This document shows, one piece after another, positions 26,736-36,589 of a stretch of 64,000 bases of DNA. Each line of letters starts with the position of its first letter. Position 1 is the stretch's first letter. Source of the DNA: UBA9926 sp018645765 (GTDB taxonomy: Bacteria; Pseudomonadota; Gammaproteobacteria; Pseudomonadales; Azotimanducaceae); NCBI GenBank assembly GCA_949372755.1, contig CASIBO010000006.1:186001-250000 (forward strand). Reading direction: 5' to 3'. The notes beneath the pieces are model-generated. The model was not told the origin of the DNA and ran no database searches. It worked only from the letters and a program-made list of their open reading frames with translations. The position numbers and the translations under genes were made by a program.

Positions 26736-26970
26736 TCCGAGCGCTGGATCACGAATCAAACCCGACCCGGTCAATCACAATGCTCGTTGTGTCTCATGGC
26801 CTCTGCTCGAAGCGAAGTCTTGGGTTGATCCGGTAGGTTGGATCGTAAATTGGCGGCACGATAAGGCTTAATTTTCACGCCCTTAAGACGCCGTAAGCAG
26901 TGTACTTCTTCCTAGACAATACGAATCGTCTCGCCTAATATTTTGATGATGATGGCAACTAGGCACAGGT

Positions 26971-27441
26971 ATGAAGCTAAAGGTAAATGGGGTTGAGCGG
27001 CCGGTTGCGGCAGCGTGGCAAAATGAAAGTTTGCTGTCCGTATTGCGCGAGCAGTTGGGTTTAACCGGTGCCCGTTTGAGTTGCGGCATTGGCCAATGCG
27101 GCGCCTGTGTGGTGCACATCAATGGCCAGCCCGTTGCCAGCTGCGTCTTACCGGTAAGTGAAGCCGCTGGCAACGAAATTTTGACGATTGAGGGACTAGC
27201 CAGTGAAGATGCTAGCTTGCATCCATTGCAGCAGGCTTGGCTCGACGCAGCCGTCCCGCAGTGCGGTTACTGTCAGTCTGGGCAGATAATGCAGGCGCTT
27301 GCCCTGTTACAAAGGATACCGGACCCGGATGACTCGCAGATAACCCAGGCCATGAACGGCAACCTGTGCCGCTGTGGCACCTACGATCGGATCAGAACAT
27401 CCATTAAAAATGCGGCCCTCGTCATGCGGGAGACGCGCTAA
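26971..27441 (+). CDS. [2Fe-2S] subunit of a molybdenum hydroxylase (IorA/CoxS type)
   Basis: A 156-residue electron-transfer subunit. The plant-type [2Fe-2S] cluster uses C38, C43, C46 and C58. The second, helical-domain cluster uses C98, C101, C133 and C135 (QCGYCQSGQ and LCRCGTYDRI). It passes electrons from the molybdenum site of its partner. Length and motifs match isoquinoline 1-oxidoreductase alpha subunits. The stop overlaps the start of the large subunit (TAATG). There is no FAD subunit gene, as in the Ior/aldehyde-oxidoreductase group that uses external acceptors. Confidence 0.93.
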   Translation: MKLKVNGVERPVAAAWQNESLLSVLREQLGLTGARLSCGIGQCGACVVHINGQPVASCVLPVSEAAGNEILTIEGLASEDASLHPLQQAWLDAAVPQCGYCQSGQIMQALALLQRIPDPDDSQITQAMNGNLCRCGTYDRIRTSIKNAALVMRETR

Positions 27442-29660
27442 TGGTTCAGATTACCCGCCGCAAGTTTTTGATTGCCAGTGGTTGGGTGGCTGGCGGCGTG
27501 ACTGCCCTAGTGGCATTGCGTCATCGTGCCGTCGCTGTGGCGCCAACGATTATTTTCCCCGACGGCGCATCGGGCGCAACCTGGGTACAAATCCGCCCGG
27601 ATGGCGCCTGTCAAATGTTCTTTCCCAGGATTGATATGGGCCAGAATGCCAATACCGGCTTGGCCCAAATTGTCGCCGAGGAATTAAATCTCAGCATCGA
27701 GGACATTCAGGGTATACAACCCAACACCAGCCAAGTGCCACCGCTGGCTTTGACCGCCGGGAGCATGTCGCTCACGGCCTTTTCTCGACCAATGGCCATT
27801 GCCGCCGCGACCCTGCGAGAGCAGTTGCGGGGGCTTGCAGCGGTTCACCTTGGGGCACCCCTGTCGAGCATCCTAGATGCAGTCGGCGGTTTTCGTACGG
27901 CTGAGGGTCAAAGTCTGAGGTATGCCGCGTTGGTTAATGAGGCCAGTCTGGTGATCGAGTTTGATGACACGAAACCGGCGCCAGCGTTGTATACCTTTGA
28001 TTCAAATCGAATCAAACAGCAGGTCGGACACTCGAAAACCCCCTTGGGCACTCGAGGGCTTGTGACCGGTGAGCCGGTTTATGCAGCCGATGTGCCTGTT
28101 GCGGGCGTGCTCTTTGGTCGAGCAATTCAGCCGCCGGTACGAACTGCCCGAATGGCCTCGATCGATACGACGGGTGTTGCGGCGGTTGCCGGGTTGGTGG
28201 CCCTCGTACAAACGGGTGATTTTGTGGGGGTTGTGTGCAAAACCCCGAGTGCCGTAGATGCCGCAATGGCGACGATCCAAGTGACCTGGGATCTAGAACA
28301 ACCGATCAACCAGGCAGAAATCGATCGCTTGGTTGATGTCGATGCGGAAATGGCGGTCGGGGACCTAGAGCATGTACTCCAGGACCAGTCGCATCGCAAA
28401 ACCGTCGATTGGGCAATTGATTTGCGCTTCGATGTGCAGGTGCAAACCCACGCAGCCCAAGAGCCTCGAGCAGCGATTGCGTACTTTGAGGATGCTGGCG
28501 AGGGGGGGCATCAACTCCAAATTTGGACGGGCACGCAAGACCCTTGGGCCATCAAGCGATTTGCCGCAATGGACACCAGGCTTTCCGAAGATGACATCAT
28601 TGTGTACCCCATGCGTCTGGGCGGTGGCTTTGGTGGTCGTGAGCACTATGAGGTGGAACGCGATGCGGTCAGATTGGCGCGGGCTGTACAGCGGCCGGTA
28701 AAAGTGCAGTGGACACGCCAAGATGAATTTACGGCGAGCCGAAACCGGCCGGCCTCGGCGCACCGATTGCGGATAAACTGTGATGAAGCGGGCAATTTGT
28801 CCGATTGGTGGCATGGCTATGTCACCGGGCATGTTGTCCTAGCGCGGGACCGTTTACCGGGCTGGCTGCTGCCGGTTGCGCGCCTGGGCGAAGATATGGG
28901 CGTTGTAAGAGGGGCCTTATCACCCTATGACGCGCCGCATCAACGGGTTGAGTTTAAAGACGTTGATCTGCCGATCGATCTCGGGGTTTGGCGCTCGTTG
29001 AATGCCGCGCCCGCGATTTTTGCCATCGAATCTGCAATGGATGAACTGGCCATACAGCAAGGCGTAGAGCCAGTTGACTTTAAGCTTGCTCAGATGGGGG
29101 ATCAACATCCGCGCTTGCAGCATTGCCTGGCACGCGTGCGCGCACTAAGCCTGAGCGCAACGCTTCCTGAGGGATCCGGTTATGGACGGGGCTTTGCCTG
29201 CGGTATTTATGATGATCGTTGTTTTGTTGCCATTAGCGCGGATGTGCAGGTAGATAAGGCAACCCAAGCGATTAGGGTACATCGTCTTTGCTGTGTGCAA
29301 GACGTGGGGATGCCGATCAACCCAGGACAGTTACGTGCCCAAATAGAAAGTAATTTAACGTGGAGCCTGGGCATGGCGCTGTTTGAGCGTCTAGAGGTTG
29401 GTGACAATCAGATTCAAAGCACAAACTTTGATAACTACCGGATTCCTCGTATGGCTGATATGCCAAGCGTTGATATTGAAATTGTCGATCAGCCGTCCAT
29501 TCCGCCGGCGGGCGCCGGTGAGGTGGCCTTGATCGCAGGTCCACCGGCGATTGCAAATGCGATTCGCAATGCGACGGGTTTTCGGGCCCTAAAATTACCG
29601 ATTTCGCCAGCCGATATAACCGCAGGACTCCGCGGCGAGCGGCAGGCGCCTCTAAATTAA
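27441..29660 (+). CDS. Molybdopterin-binding subunit of xanthine-dehydrogenase family hydroxylase (IorB-like)
   Basis: The 739-residue catalytic subunit, with molybdenum-cytosine-dinucleotide-type motifs. GGGFGGREHYEVERDAVRLA is the molybdopterin loop near residue 395, and GAGEVALI near 693 carries the catalytic glutamate. The N-terminus ITRRKFLIASGWVAGG is a Tat signal, so the folded complex is exported to the periplasm. Substrates of the group are N-heterocycles or aldehydes. A cytochrome c partner is usual for IorB-type enzymes but none is encoded nearby. One-base overlap with the iron-sulfur gene. Confidence 0.92.
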   Translation: MVQITRRKFLIASGWVAGGVTALVALRHRAVAVAPTIIFPDGASGATWVQIRPDGACQMFFPRIDMGQNANTGLAQIVAEELNLSIEDIQGIQPNTSQVPPLALTAGSMSLTAFSRPMAIAAATLREQLRGLAAVHLGAPLSSILDAVGGFRTAEGQSLRYAALVNEASLVIEFDDTKPAPALYTFDSNRIKQQVGHSKTPLGTRGLVTGEPVYAADVPVAGVLFGRAIQPPVRTARMASIDTTGVAAVAGLVALVQTGDFVGVVCKTPSAVDAAMATIQVTWDLEQPINQAEIDRLVDVDAEMAVGDLEHVLQDQSHRKTVDWAIDLRFDVQVQTHAAQEPRAAIAYFEDAGEGGHQLQIWTGTQDPWAIKRFAAMDTRLSEDDIIVYPMRLGGGFGGREHYEVERDAVRLARAVQRPVKVQWTRQDEFTASRNRPASAHRLRINCDEAGNLSDWWHGYVTGHVVLARDRLPGWLLPVARLGEDMGVVRGALSPYDAPHQRVEFKDVDLPIDLGVWRSLNAAPAIFAIESAMDELAIQQGVEPVDFKLAQMGDQHPRLQHCLARVRALSLSATLPEGSGYGRGFACGIYDDRCFVAISADVQVDKATQAIRVHRLCCVQDVGMPINPGQLRAQIESNLTWSLGMALFERLEVGDNQIQSTNFDNYRIPRMADMPSVDIEIVDQPSIPPAGAGEVALIAGPPAIANAIRNATGFRALKLPISPADITAGLRGERQAPLN

Positions 29661-29699
29661 ATAGAATCTTGATCAAGTCCTAAACAAAAGAGGTTCGCG

Positions 29700-30104
29700 A
29701 TGATGGTAAAGCAGCTTGGAACACGGATGCAACGCACCATTTGTTCATTTATATTGTCCTCCATCGTGGTGTTGCCGCTGCACGCGGCGGCGTCACCCAT
29801 TTATCATTCGGTGGTTTTTTGGTTGAAGCCAGATGTGTCGGCGAGTCAGGCGGATGAAATTATCCGCTCAATCAAGAGTATGGCCGCGCTGCCGATGGTG
29901 CAGGAGGTGCTGGTCGGCAAGCCTGTAATGAGTGATCGCGCCATCGTCGATGACAGTTTTAGCATCGCCTTTACGATGATTTTTGAAGACGCCGCAGCGC
30001 TCCAAGCCTATGGTGCAGACCCTTACCACAAGAAGATCTCGAGCGAGGTCACAATGCCCTATGTTGCGCGCGGTGTGATCTATGATTACCAATATCAAGA
30101 GTGA
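29700..30104 (+). CDS. Secreted Dabb-domain (stress-responsive A/B barrel) protein
   Basis: A 134-residue protein with a signal peptide (ICSFILSSIVVLPLHAAA), then a ferredoxin-like Dabb domain: IYHSVVFWLKPDVSASQADE, ALPMVQEVLVGKP, and FTMIFEDAAALQAYGADP-Y-H. Dabb proteins are dimeric barrels binding small ligands. Periplasmic copies are uncharacterised. AGAGG precedes the ATG. It starts 39 bases after the molybdenum hydroxylase gene and is probably co-transcribed. Confidence 0.82.
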   Translation: MMVKQLGTRMQRTICSFILSSIVVLPLHAAASPIYHSVVFWLKPDVSASQADEIIRSIKSMAALPMVQEVLVGKPVMSDRAIVDDSFSIAFTMIFEDAAALQAYGADPYHKKISSEVTMPYVARGVIYDYQYQE

Positions 30105-30310
30105 TTTGGCGTCAGTCAAGCGTTTAAAGACTCGGTATCATGCAACGCATGGACTCATAGCGTTGATCTTTTATGAGGCGAGGAACGCAAGACTGATATG
30201 AAACAAGGCGCCGGGCCAAAGCAGGCAGCGTCTTGCAGCGATGCGCAGAGATTCAGGGAAGTGGGTCGGGACGTGAAAAAGTGTGTAGTGATGGAAAAAG
30301 GCCAGAGCGG

Positions 30311-30928
30311 ATGATCAACCAAACAGATGGAAAAGCTTTGAATCCGCCCAAAGCCGAAGGTAAGCGCCGCAATGCGCACTCGCACAAAGCCATCCTTGAC
30401 GCAACGATCGAGTTGCTGGGTTCATCGGGTTATGTCGACTTCTCGATAGAAAAAGTTGCAAGCCAAGCGAAGGTGGGTAAGCAGACAATTTATCGTTGGT
30501 GGCCGTCGCGAGCAGATTTGGTGCTCGAAGTTTGGCGGGATCGATTGTTACCGCCACTTGCGCCCTATGAAGGCAACATGCCGTTGCGCGACTACCTCGC
30601 ATCGTCGTTGCTGGCGTTCGGCGAGCAGATCAGCCGCACAGACTGTCGACAAGCGGCGATTTGTGTTTTAGCGGAGGCCCATCGCGACCCTCAGTTGTAT
30701 CAGCGTATGGCGGAGGCGGTCTATGCACCCCGCATTAAATTGATCGTAGATGCGTTCCAGCAAGCACGGGTAGCGCAGGTGTTTCCGGTAGATTTTGAGA
30801 TTGACCTTGCGATCGACGCCCTTTACGGCGCGGTTTGGTACAAGGTGCTGATCCGTTTTGAAACGGTCGATCAGGCTTATATCCAAAGTTTAGTCGCGCA
30901 GACACTGGGCTGGGACGGCCACCCATAG
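30311..30928 (+). CDS. TetR-family transcriptional regulator
   Basis: A 205-residue repressor with HTH at about residues 20-62 (AILDATIELLGSSGYVDFS, then ASQAKVGKQTIYRWWPSR) and a TetR_C-like ligand domain. W-W after the recognition helix is typical of the branch that regulates efflux and catabolic genes. ATG 30311 is preferred over a start 26 codons upstream, which would add low-complexity sequence. It follows the molybdenum hydroxylase and Dabb genes, which it may control. Confidence 0.85.
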   Translation: MINQTDGKALNPPKAEGKRRNAHSHKAILDATIELLGSSGYVDFSIEKVASQAKVGKQTIYRWWPSRADLVLEVWRDRLLPPLAPYEGNMPLRDYLASSLLAFGEQISRTDCRQAAICVLAEAHRDPQLYQRMAEAVYAPRIKLIVDAFQQARVAQVFPVDFEIDLAIDALYGAVWYKVLIRFETVDQAYIQSLVAQTLGWDGHP

Positions 30929-31161
30929 CGGCCGAGATGACCACCGAAAGGCGTTGAAGCTCGGTTGATTGCGCGTTTAAACCAGGCTGTATCGCGCTGA
31001 ATTCTGCTGTGGCAGGGTCTGCTACTGATTCGCATCGGTCGTGGATGTTAGGCGCGCCGTCTGTCCCAAACATGCGGGTTCAAAGGGTGCTGGCCGCCTG
31101 CGCGACACTCAAAGCATCATTGATTAGCCCGATGATCAAGCGCCTTGTCGTTACGGCGTGC

Positions 31162-32994
31162 TCAGCGCAACTCGCCCACAGCCCGATGCCCCATCATCAT
31201 GGCTTCGATGGCATCCGCCGCAGGCGCTGAATCCGAGTTCGCGATCGTAATACGGCCGAAAGGCTGACGGCCGACTGCTGCGCTGTCGCCAGGGCCCGCG
31301 ACGGCATAGCCGTGGGCCCAACGATTGACCGTGATGCCTGCCACGTCTCGGTCAAAATCAAATTGTTTGGCGCCTAATAGGCCGGTGAGATGCGTTCTGA
31401 TATCGGCTTCGTAATCTGAGAAGTCGCGTCCCAGCATAGTGTAACGCGCTTGTTTATACTGCTCGGCTGCAGATTCGCCAAGCGTTTCGCCATACGGGCA
31501 GCTGATCATCTGAATGATGCAAGGGTCATCCGGTGATTGCGTGTACTGATAGCCGCCAAGGCTGACAGGAAAATCCATGAGCACCGCTTGATGCCGATTG
31601 CCCGGACACATGGCCATACCAATCCCTTGCTCTTTAAACGCCCGCCAATGCCGCAGTCCAACCGTTGTGTAAATGAGCGGACTTTTCAGTTGTTGGCCAA
31701 GGGCTTCGGCTTGATGACTCGGTAAGTCCGACACAATGTGCGGAATCATCATGTTGTAGCAGGCCATGATGACGTTTTTTGCCGAGACTCGATGAGCCTG
31801 AGTATTTTGGATGTATTCAATTGTGACAGCTTGACTATGGCTCGGGTCGCCCACGTGGTGTACGTCTACAGCCGTACTGTTCAGTCGAATCCGAACCGGG
31901 TTGCTTGCACGATCTAGCTGGCTGTAATCAAAACGGGCCGTGACCAGCGCGTCGGCAGTGTCGCCGGCCGCTACTTGCGGGATGAGCTTCTTAACCAGCG
32001 CGCGCGCCACACCGGCGTTGCCATCCGGGAAGTGATAGATGTAAGGGTTGTTTTCGTCATAAACCGGCACCGGGGCAAAGCCCAGTGCGCCGCATTCTTT
32101 GGCCTCTGCAATGGTCAGCAGTTCGGTACCCGAATTCGACCAGTCCAAGCCCGAGTTGCGCGCCATGTGCAGGACCTGCGGGTCCGTAACCTCAAGGGTG
32201 TTTTTGAGGTAATCGAAGTACGCGTGGGTTTGGCTATAGGTTTCCCATTCCGCTTCTGGAACGGGCAGTTTGTGCAAGCCGCCCTTGAGAACACGCAAGA
32301 GTTGTTGCTTGGCAGAGTTGCTCAAAGGGGTTTGCGCAACCGCTGCGGCATCCGATACCTGTGCCCCCGGCAGACCCTCTATGTAGTTGTAGTAATTGCA
32401 AAAGGGGTGTTTGACGAGGGTGTCCTGGCCATAGGTTTCCGCATTGAAGTAGGTTACGGCGCCCAAGTTGTGCCGCTTATAAAAATCTTGGTCAAAAGCG
32501 GTATCAAACCGTGCCAAGTCGACGCCTATGTCGTCAAACAACGCCTTTATCACCGGACTGGCGTGAAGCGGCTCGACCAAGGTTTGGGAGCCGCCATAGC
32601 CAATCAGACGTTGGCCGTCGATGTCGTATTCATTGCGCTTGGCGTGCCCGCCGAAGTCATCGTGATTATCCAGGATTAAGATTTTTTTGTCCGCGCCGTG
32701 TTGCTGCTGGTAAAAACGCGCGGCGGCGAGTCCGCTTAATCCGGCGCCAACAATCACCAGATCAAAGACCTCACGATGATTTTGAACCGGACCCCAGTCC
32801 GAGCGTTGTCCCCAGGCGCGGCTGTGCGCTGCATCATTCGAGCCCGGGTGACTGCCCCGCAGTCCCGTTAAGCTGGGCGGATAGTAGCTGGGGTCGAGTG
32901 CTGCCATGGCGCGTTGCTCGAAGGATGGGAGCAGGGTGCTGCCCAAAGCCAGTAAGGAGCCGTTAACGAAATTGCGTCGAGTGATTTTAGGCAT
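31162..32994 (-). CDS. Tat-exported FAD-dependent oxidoreductase, spermidine-dehydrogenase-like
   Basis: A 610-residue flavoprotein. The N-terminus ITRRNFVNGSLLALG is a Tat signal. The FAD-binding Rossmann fold is DLVIVGAGLSGLAAARFYQ near residue 80, followed by KILILDNHDDFGGHA. The C-terminal VAGITVNRWAHGYAVAG is the flavin-amine-oxidase closing motif. The DNHDDFGGHAKRNEY segment and size resemble spermidine dehydrogenases, which oxidise polyamines in the periplasm. Substrate assignment is inference. A divergent TetR gene lies 233 bp downstream of its stop, and an MFS gene lies upstream on the same strand. Confidence 0.85.
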   Translation of the reverse strand: MPKITRRNFVNGSLLALGSTLLPSFEQRAMAALDPSYYPPSLTGLRGSHPGSNDAAHSRAWGQRSDWGPVQNHREVFDLVIVGAGLSGLAAARFYQQQHGADKKILILDNHDDFGGHAKRNEYDIDGQRLIGYGGSQTLVEPLHASPVIKALFDDIGVDLARFDTAFDQDFYKRHNLGAVTYFNAETYGQDTLVKHPFCNYYNYIEGLPGAQVSDAAAVAQTPLSNSAKQQLLRVLKGGLHKLPVPEAEWETYSQTHAYFDYLKNTLEVTDPQVLHMARNSGLDWSNSGTELLTIAEAKECGALGFAPVPVYDENNPYIYHFPDGNAGVARALVKKLIPQVAAGDTADALVTARFDYSQLDRASNPVRIRLNSTAVDVHHVGDPSHSQAVTIEYIQNTQAHRVSAKNVIMACYNMMIPHIVSDLPSHQAEALGQQLKSPLIYTTVGLRHWRAFKEQGIGMAMCPGNRHQAVLMDFPVSLGGYQYTQSPDDPCIIQMISCPYGETLGESAAEQYKQARYTMLGRDFSDYEADIRTHLTGLLGAKQFDFDRDVAGITVNRWAHGYAVAGPGDSAAVGRQPFGRITIANSDSAPAADAIEAMMMGHRAVGELR

Positions 32995-33150
32995 AGGGTC
33001 TGCTCTTTCTTTGGACTTTGGACTTTGGACGATTAAAACCCATTAAACGCGGGTGCGTCGGGGATCGCAATCAAGTGGCTTAACGCCTAATGGCACGTTA
33101 AACCATCCCGTGATGTTCGGCTCGCGCTCACCTCGCCGTGCCCTATCGGG

Positions 33151-34275
33151 CTAAGTCGCCTCCAAAAGACCGCGGCCGCGCCAGTAGGCAAACGCCAGGC
33201 AAACAATCATAGCGCTCGCAACGGTCAGCCAGACCGCGGCGGCACCCGCCGTTTGATACAGATAGCCGCCGCCGAGGCTCGCAATCGCCGCGACAACCAG
33301 ACCGACGGCGCCGAACAAGCCTTGCCCGGCAGCCAGAGCGGCCTCACCGCTGGCTTTGCCAACCGCGAGCTGGGTGGCGGGCATACTCACCGCATCTGCG
33401 ATCGCGTGGATGACCAGAGGTAAACAGATCCACCAAATGGAATCGATAAAAGCGTAACTGGTGATCATCATGACAGCCAGGCCCAGGGACTTGGTTAACA
33501 GCCGTAGCACATTGTGCTGACTGGCATAGCGACCCGCATAGGGTGCAACCAGAATCATGGGTAGGGTAAACAGGCTTAAGGTCACGCCAATATACAGTTG
33601 GCTGGCGCCCAGATCAGAGATGAACAGCGCCCACAGGGCATCAAACGCGCCAACGGCTAGGTAAAAGGCAACCCCCAAGGCGATGCAGCTTTGCATTGCC
33701 GGTCTTTTCAGGAGCGCGCGCATGGGCTTTTCTAAGGGTGCTTCGCTGCCGGGAATGGTGACGCGGAGCACAAAGGGAACAACCGCGAGTAAGACGGCGG
33801 TCAGACAAAAAAATGGCAGCGTGATCCCACCCAGTTCGAAGAGTACCGATGCCAGGATCGGGCCAACCAGAAATCCAACCATCTCCCAGGCCGCGAGTCG
33901 GCCCAGCATTTCGCCGGCTTTAGCGGGGTTGATCACAAAGGCCAAGCGGCGCATCGCGGGCCGGACGGCGCCTGCACCAAAACCCAAGAGTACCCGCGAG
34001 AGAATCCAAGCTGTGAGTGAATCGGCCACACACATCCAGCCGGCGCCGATAATGCTGACGGCCATGCCGATCTTCATGAGGCTTGCGCCCTGGCCGGTGT
34101 CGGCCAGTCGAGATAACGTGATCTGGGCGAAAAAACCGGCTAAAAAAGCGGACGCCGTGATGGCGCCAACTTCGAATTCTGTAAAGCCGAAAATCGCGCG
34201 CAGCTGCGCAAGCAGGGTAAAAATGGCCGCATAACCGCCCATGAGTACGGTGCTGAGAATATAAAGTGCGCGCAA
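33151..34275 (-). CDS. Major facilitator superfamily transporter
   Basis: A 374-residue inner-membrane transporter with about 12 hydrophobic segments and the loop motif RLADTGQGASLMKIG after TM2. The second half includes YAGRYASQHNVLRL, the matching motif after TM8. Chain length and composition fit drug/metabolite MFS efflux or uptake pumps. TTG 34275 is chosen because GGGAG lies 5 bases upstream. It is co-directional with the FAD oxidoreductase, separated by 156 bp, and divergent from the HD-domain gene. Confidence 0.88.
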   Translation of the reverse strand: MRALYILSTVLMGGYAAIFTLLAQLRAIFGFTEFEVGAITASAFLAGFFAQITLSRLADTGQGASLMKIGMAVSIIGAGWMCVADSLTAWILSRVLLGFGAGAVRPAMRRLAFVINPAKAGEMLGRLAAWEMVGFLVGPILASVLFELGGITLPFFCLTAVLLAVVPFVLRVTIPGSEAPLEKPMRALLKRPAMQSCIALGVAFYLAVGAFDALWALFISDLGASQLYIGVTLSLFTLPMILVAPYAGRYASQHNVLRLLTKSLGLAVMMITSYAFIDSIWWICLPLVIHAIADAVSMPATQLAVGKASGEAALAAGQGLFGAVGLVVAAIASLGGGYLYQTAGAAAVWLTVASAMIVCLAFAYWRGRGLLEAT

Positions 34276-34513
34276 AGTGACTCCCTTGAATACCGCGCCA
34301 TCAAAATGCCGGGCGAACTTTCTGTAGCGCTATTGTAAAGCAGTCGCGGAGGCGGTGCTCTTATAGAATTGAGGCGTGTAAGCACTTTTTTTGCGGGCAA
34401 TTTTGCCCGGCTCACGCTGGGCTTATAAATCGGACGAAGATTTTATTTGACGCGCTGGCCTCAAGCAGGGACTATCTACAGGTGCAGTGCAGTTACATCG
34501 AAAAGGAGACGGC

Positions 34514-35083
34514 ATGTCGGTTAAATTTAAGAGTTTTACGGAGAGCACCAAAGAAGATTGGGAGGCCATGGGCGCGTATAACCGCGAGCATGAAGAACAC
34601 CGCTCGGTCGCGATTATGAATCATTTAAAACTACTGGACACCCCGTGCGGCTTTCCAGTTACCCGTTTTCAACATTCTTTGCAGTCGGCAGAACTCGCAG
34701 CAGAGGCGGGTGAGGATGAGGAGTACGTGGTCTGCGCGCTGCTGCACGATATTGGCGACACTTTAGGCACGGTCAATCATCCGGATGTTGCAGCCGCCAT
34801 TCTCGAGCCGTTTGTCTCCGAGGAAAATCTGTGGATGGTGAAGCATCACGGTATCTTCCAAGGCTTAAACTTTTTTCATCATATCGGCTTAGATCCGAAT
34901 ATGCGGGATGCGTACAAAGATAGTCCGCACTTTGAGCGCACGGCGCACTTTATTGCAGCCTACGATAACGTGGCCTTTGACTATGAAAAACCCGATTTGT
35001 CGTTGGATTTGTTCGAGCCGATGGTGCGCCGGGTGTTCTCGAAAGTGCAGCGCAGCGTTTACACTCGGAAACAAACGGCCTAA
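34514..35083 (+). CDS. HD-domain protein, PhnZ-like family (second paralogue)
   Basis: A 189-residue paralogue of the protein at 2297-2869. Candidate metal ligands are H54, H78-D79, H89, H112 and D151, in the same order and near-identical spacing. Shared blocks are QHSLQ, HDIGD/HDLGD, HG-x-FQ and the C-terminal MVRRVFSK/MVRTIFSR. The PhnZ group uses these six ligands for a mixed-valence diiron centre that cleaves C-P bonds. AAGGAG precedes ATG 34514. No phosphonate transporter or other phn gene is nearby. It could also be an HD phosphohydrolase. Confidence 0.82.
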   Translation: MSVKFKSFTESTKEDWEAMGAYNREHEEHRSVAIMNHLKLLDTPCGFPVTRFQHSLQSAELAAEAGEDEEYVVCALLHDIGDTLGTVNHPDVAAAILEPFVSEENLWMVKHHGIFQGLNFFHHIGLDPNMRDAYKDSPHFERTAHFIAAYDNVAFDYEKPDLSLDLFEPMVRRVFSKVQRSVYTRKQTA

Positions 35084-35100
35084 GTCAAGCCGTTATCTGG

Positions 35101-35148
35101 GCGCGCGACCCGCGCGCGCCTAACCCAACTAACCCGCTTTAAGCGGGT
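35101..35148. terminator. Hairpin pair between convergent HD and P450 genes
   Basis: GCGCGCG-ACC-CGCGCGC (35101-35117) and ACCCGCTT-T-AAGCGGGT (35132-35148) form two compact stems in the 55-bp gap. The second overlaps the P450 stop. No T-run is present, so transcription termination is only probable. Confidence 0.45.
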
Positions 35149-36503
35149 ACTACCACCTTCGCCGGTCGCTTGCCGTTTTGGCCGTACAAATTAACCTGTA
35201 AGCTCGAAATCGCGTGGACCAAGGGGTTCGGTGCAATGGTTTGTTTACCGGTCCAGGCGATGTTCGGAAAGCGATCAAAAATTCGCTCGAAAGCCATTCG
35301 CAGTTGCATTTTAGCAATGCGCGCTCCAAGACACTTGTGCACACCGTGGCCGAAGGCAATGTGCTTATCCACATTGTCCCGATGCAGGTTAAAGGTGTCG
35401 GGGTCGGGGAAAATGTCGGGGTCACGGTTGGCGGCGCCATACCACAGCACCACTTTTTCATCTTTGGCGATGCGTTGACCGTTGAGTTCGGTGTCTTCGC
35501 TCGCTGTCCGACGCATGTGCATCACCGGTGACACCATTCGCAAAGCCTCTTCCGACATTTGTGGGATGAGGCTTGGATCCTTCAGCACCATCGCGCGCTG
35601 ATCTGGAAACTCGGTCATCAAACGAATCGTGCCGGACAGAGAGTTTCGGGACGTGTCATTGCCGGCAAAGATAATCAACAGCCAAGAGCCGTCGAGAAAT
35701 GGTTGTGGTAGCAGTTCTCCGTCCAATTTCGAGCGGGCGATCACGCTTAAAAGGTCGTTGCGCGGGTTGGCGCGTCGGTCCTGCATCACTGCCTCGCCAT
35801 AGCTGAACATGTTGGTAACGATCGAATTAAAACGAAAGGGGAATAGGGGTTCTGAGAAAAACGTCTGCCACGGATTGGTCAAAAATTGTGCGGCCATTTC
35901 CAAATGGTGCATCCAGACTTTGACCTTGGGTCGGTCCTGCTCATCAATGCCCAGCATCTCGCACAGGGTGAACAACGGCAGCTCTTCAGAAAAGAGCTTG
36001 ACGAAATCAACCACCGGGCCTTGTTTCTCCATTTCATCCAGCAAAGCATCGATTTTAAGGCCAACCTTGTCTCGGATGGTGTCGACGTAGCCCGGAAAGA
36101 AAAACTCACTTTGTTGCATGCGCATTTCACGGTGCAAGGGTTCATCGAGGTTGATCAGGGAGTTGTAGGCCGCCGGCACCAATTTTTCAGGGCGCCAATG
36201 CTTACGCTCAGGCACGCCCATATTGATGCTGCCGCGCTGTGAGGAGAAAACCTTGTGGGCGAGTTCTGCGGCTTTGATGTCTTCGTATTTTGTAACCGAC
36301 CAAAAGCCTGAGAGATTTTTGTCGGTTTTGGTCCACATCACCGGGGCTTCTTGCCGCATTCGATGATACGCATCATAGGGGTGGCCTTGGGTCCACGCGG
36401 CAGGATCCCAAAACCGAAAGCCGTCGATCATGGGATAAATTGGGTCATAGGTTGCAGTCTGTTGTCCAGAATCAATTAGAATTTCGTCGCTGATCAGGTT
36501 CAC
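35139..36503 (-). CDS. Cytochrome P450 (bacterial class I type), second copy
   Basis: A heme monooxygenase of 454 residues from GTG 36503. The I-helix motif is FAGNDTSRN. The K-helix ExxR is in SEEALRMVSP. The heme loop is FGHGVHKCLG with C391 as ligand. GTG 36503 is preferred because GGAG sits six bases upstream; a TTG 22 codons earlier (36569) is in the same frame. Clearly related to the P450 at 15783-17030 (shared MHMRRTA and the HVAFG/HIAFG-GVH heme region). No electron-transfer partner is encoded nearby. Confidence 0.92.
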   Translation of the reverse strand: MNLISDEILIDSGQQTATYDPIYPMIDGFRFWDPAAWTQGHPYDAYHRMRQEAPVMWTKTDKNLSGFWSVTKYEDIKAAELAHKVFSSQRGSINMGVPERKHWRPEKLVPAAYNSLINLDEPLHREMRMQQSEFFFPGYVDTIRDKVGLKIDALLDEMEKQGPVVDFVKLFSEELPLFTLCEMLGIDEQDRPKVKVWMHHLEMAAQFLTNPWQTFFSEPLFPFRFNSIVTNMFSYGEAVMQDRRANPRNDLLSVIARSKLDGELLPQPFLDGSWLLIIFAGNDTSRNSLSGTIRLMTEFPDQRAMVLKDPSLIPQMSEEALRMVSPVMHMRRTASEDTELNGQRIAKDEKVVLWYGAANRDPDIFPDPDTFNLHRDNVDKHIAFGHGVHKCLGARIAKMQLRMAFERIFDRFPNIAWTGKQTIAPNPLVHAISSLQVNLYGQNGKRPAKVVVPA

Positions 36504-36589
36504 ATGGGGCTCCGAGGGTAAGGGCGTAGGTTCAGCGTCTATGATCCTTGAAACGAATGAGCCGAGCAATGCCTGATCGCGTCAAAAGC

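Noticed and set aside
34394..34409. CGGGCAA-TT-TTGCCCG hairpin as a terminator
   Set aside because: The T-run lies on the wrong side for the plus strand and becomes A on the minus strand, and the position is between divergent genes.
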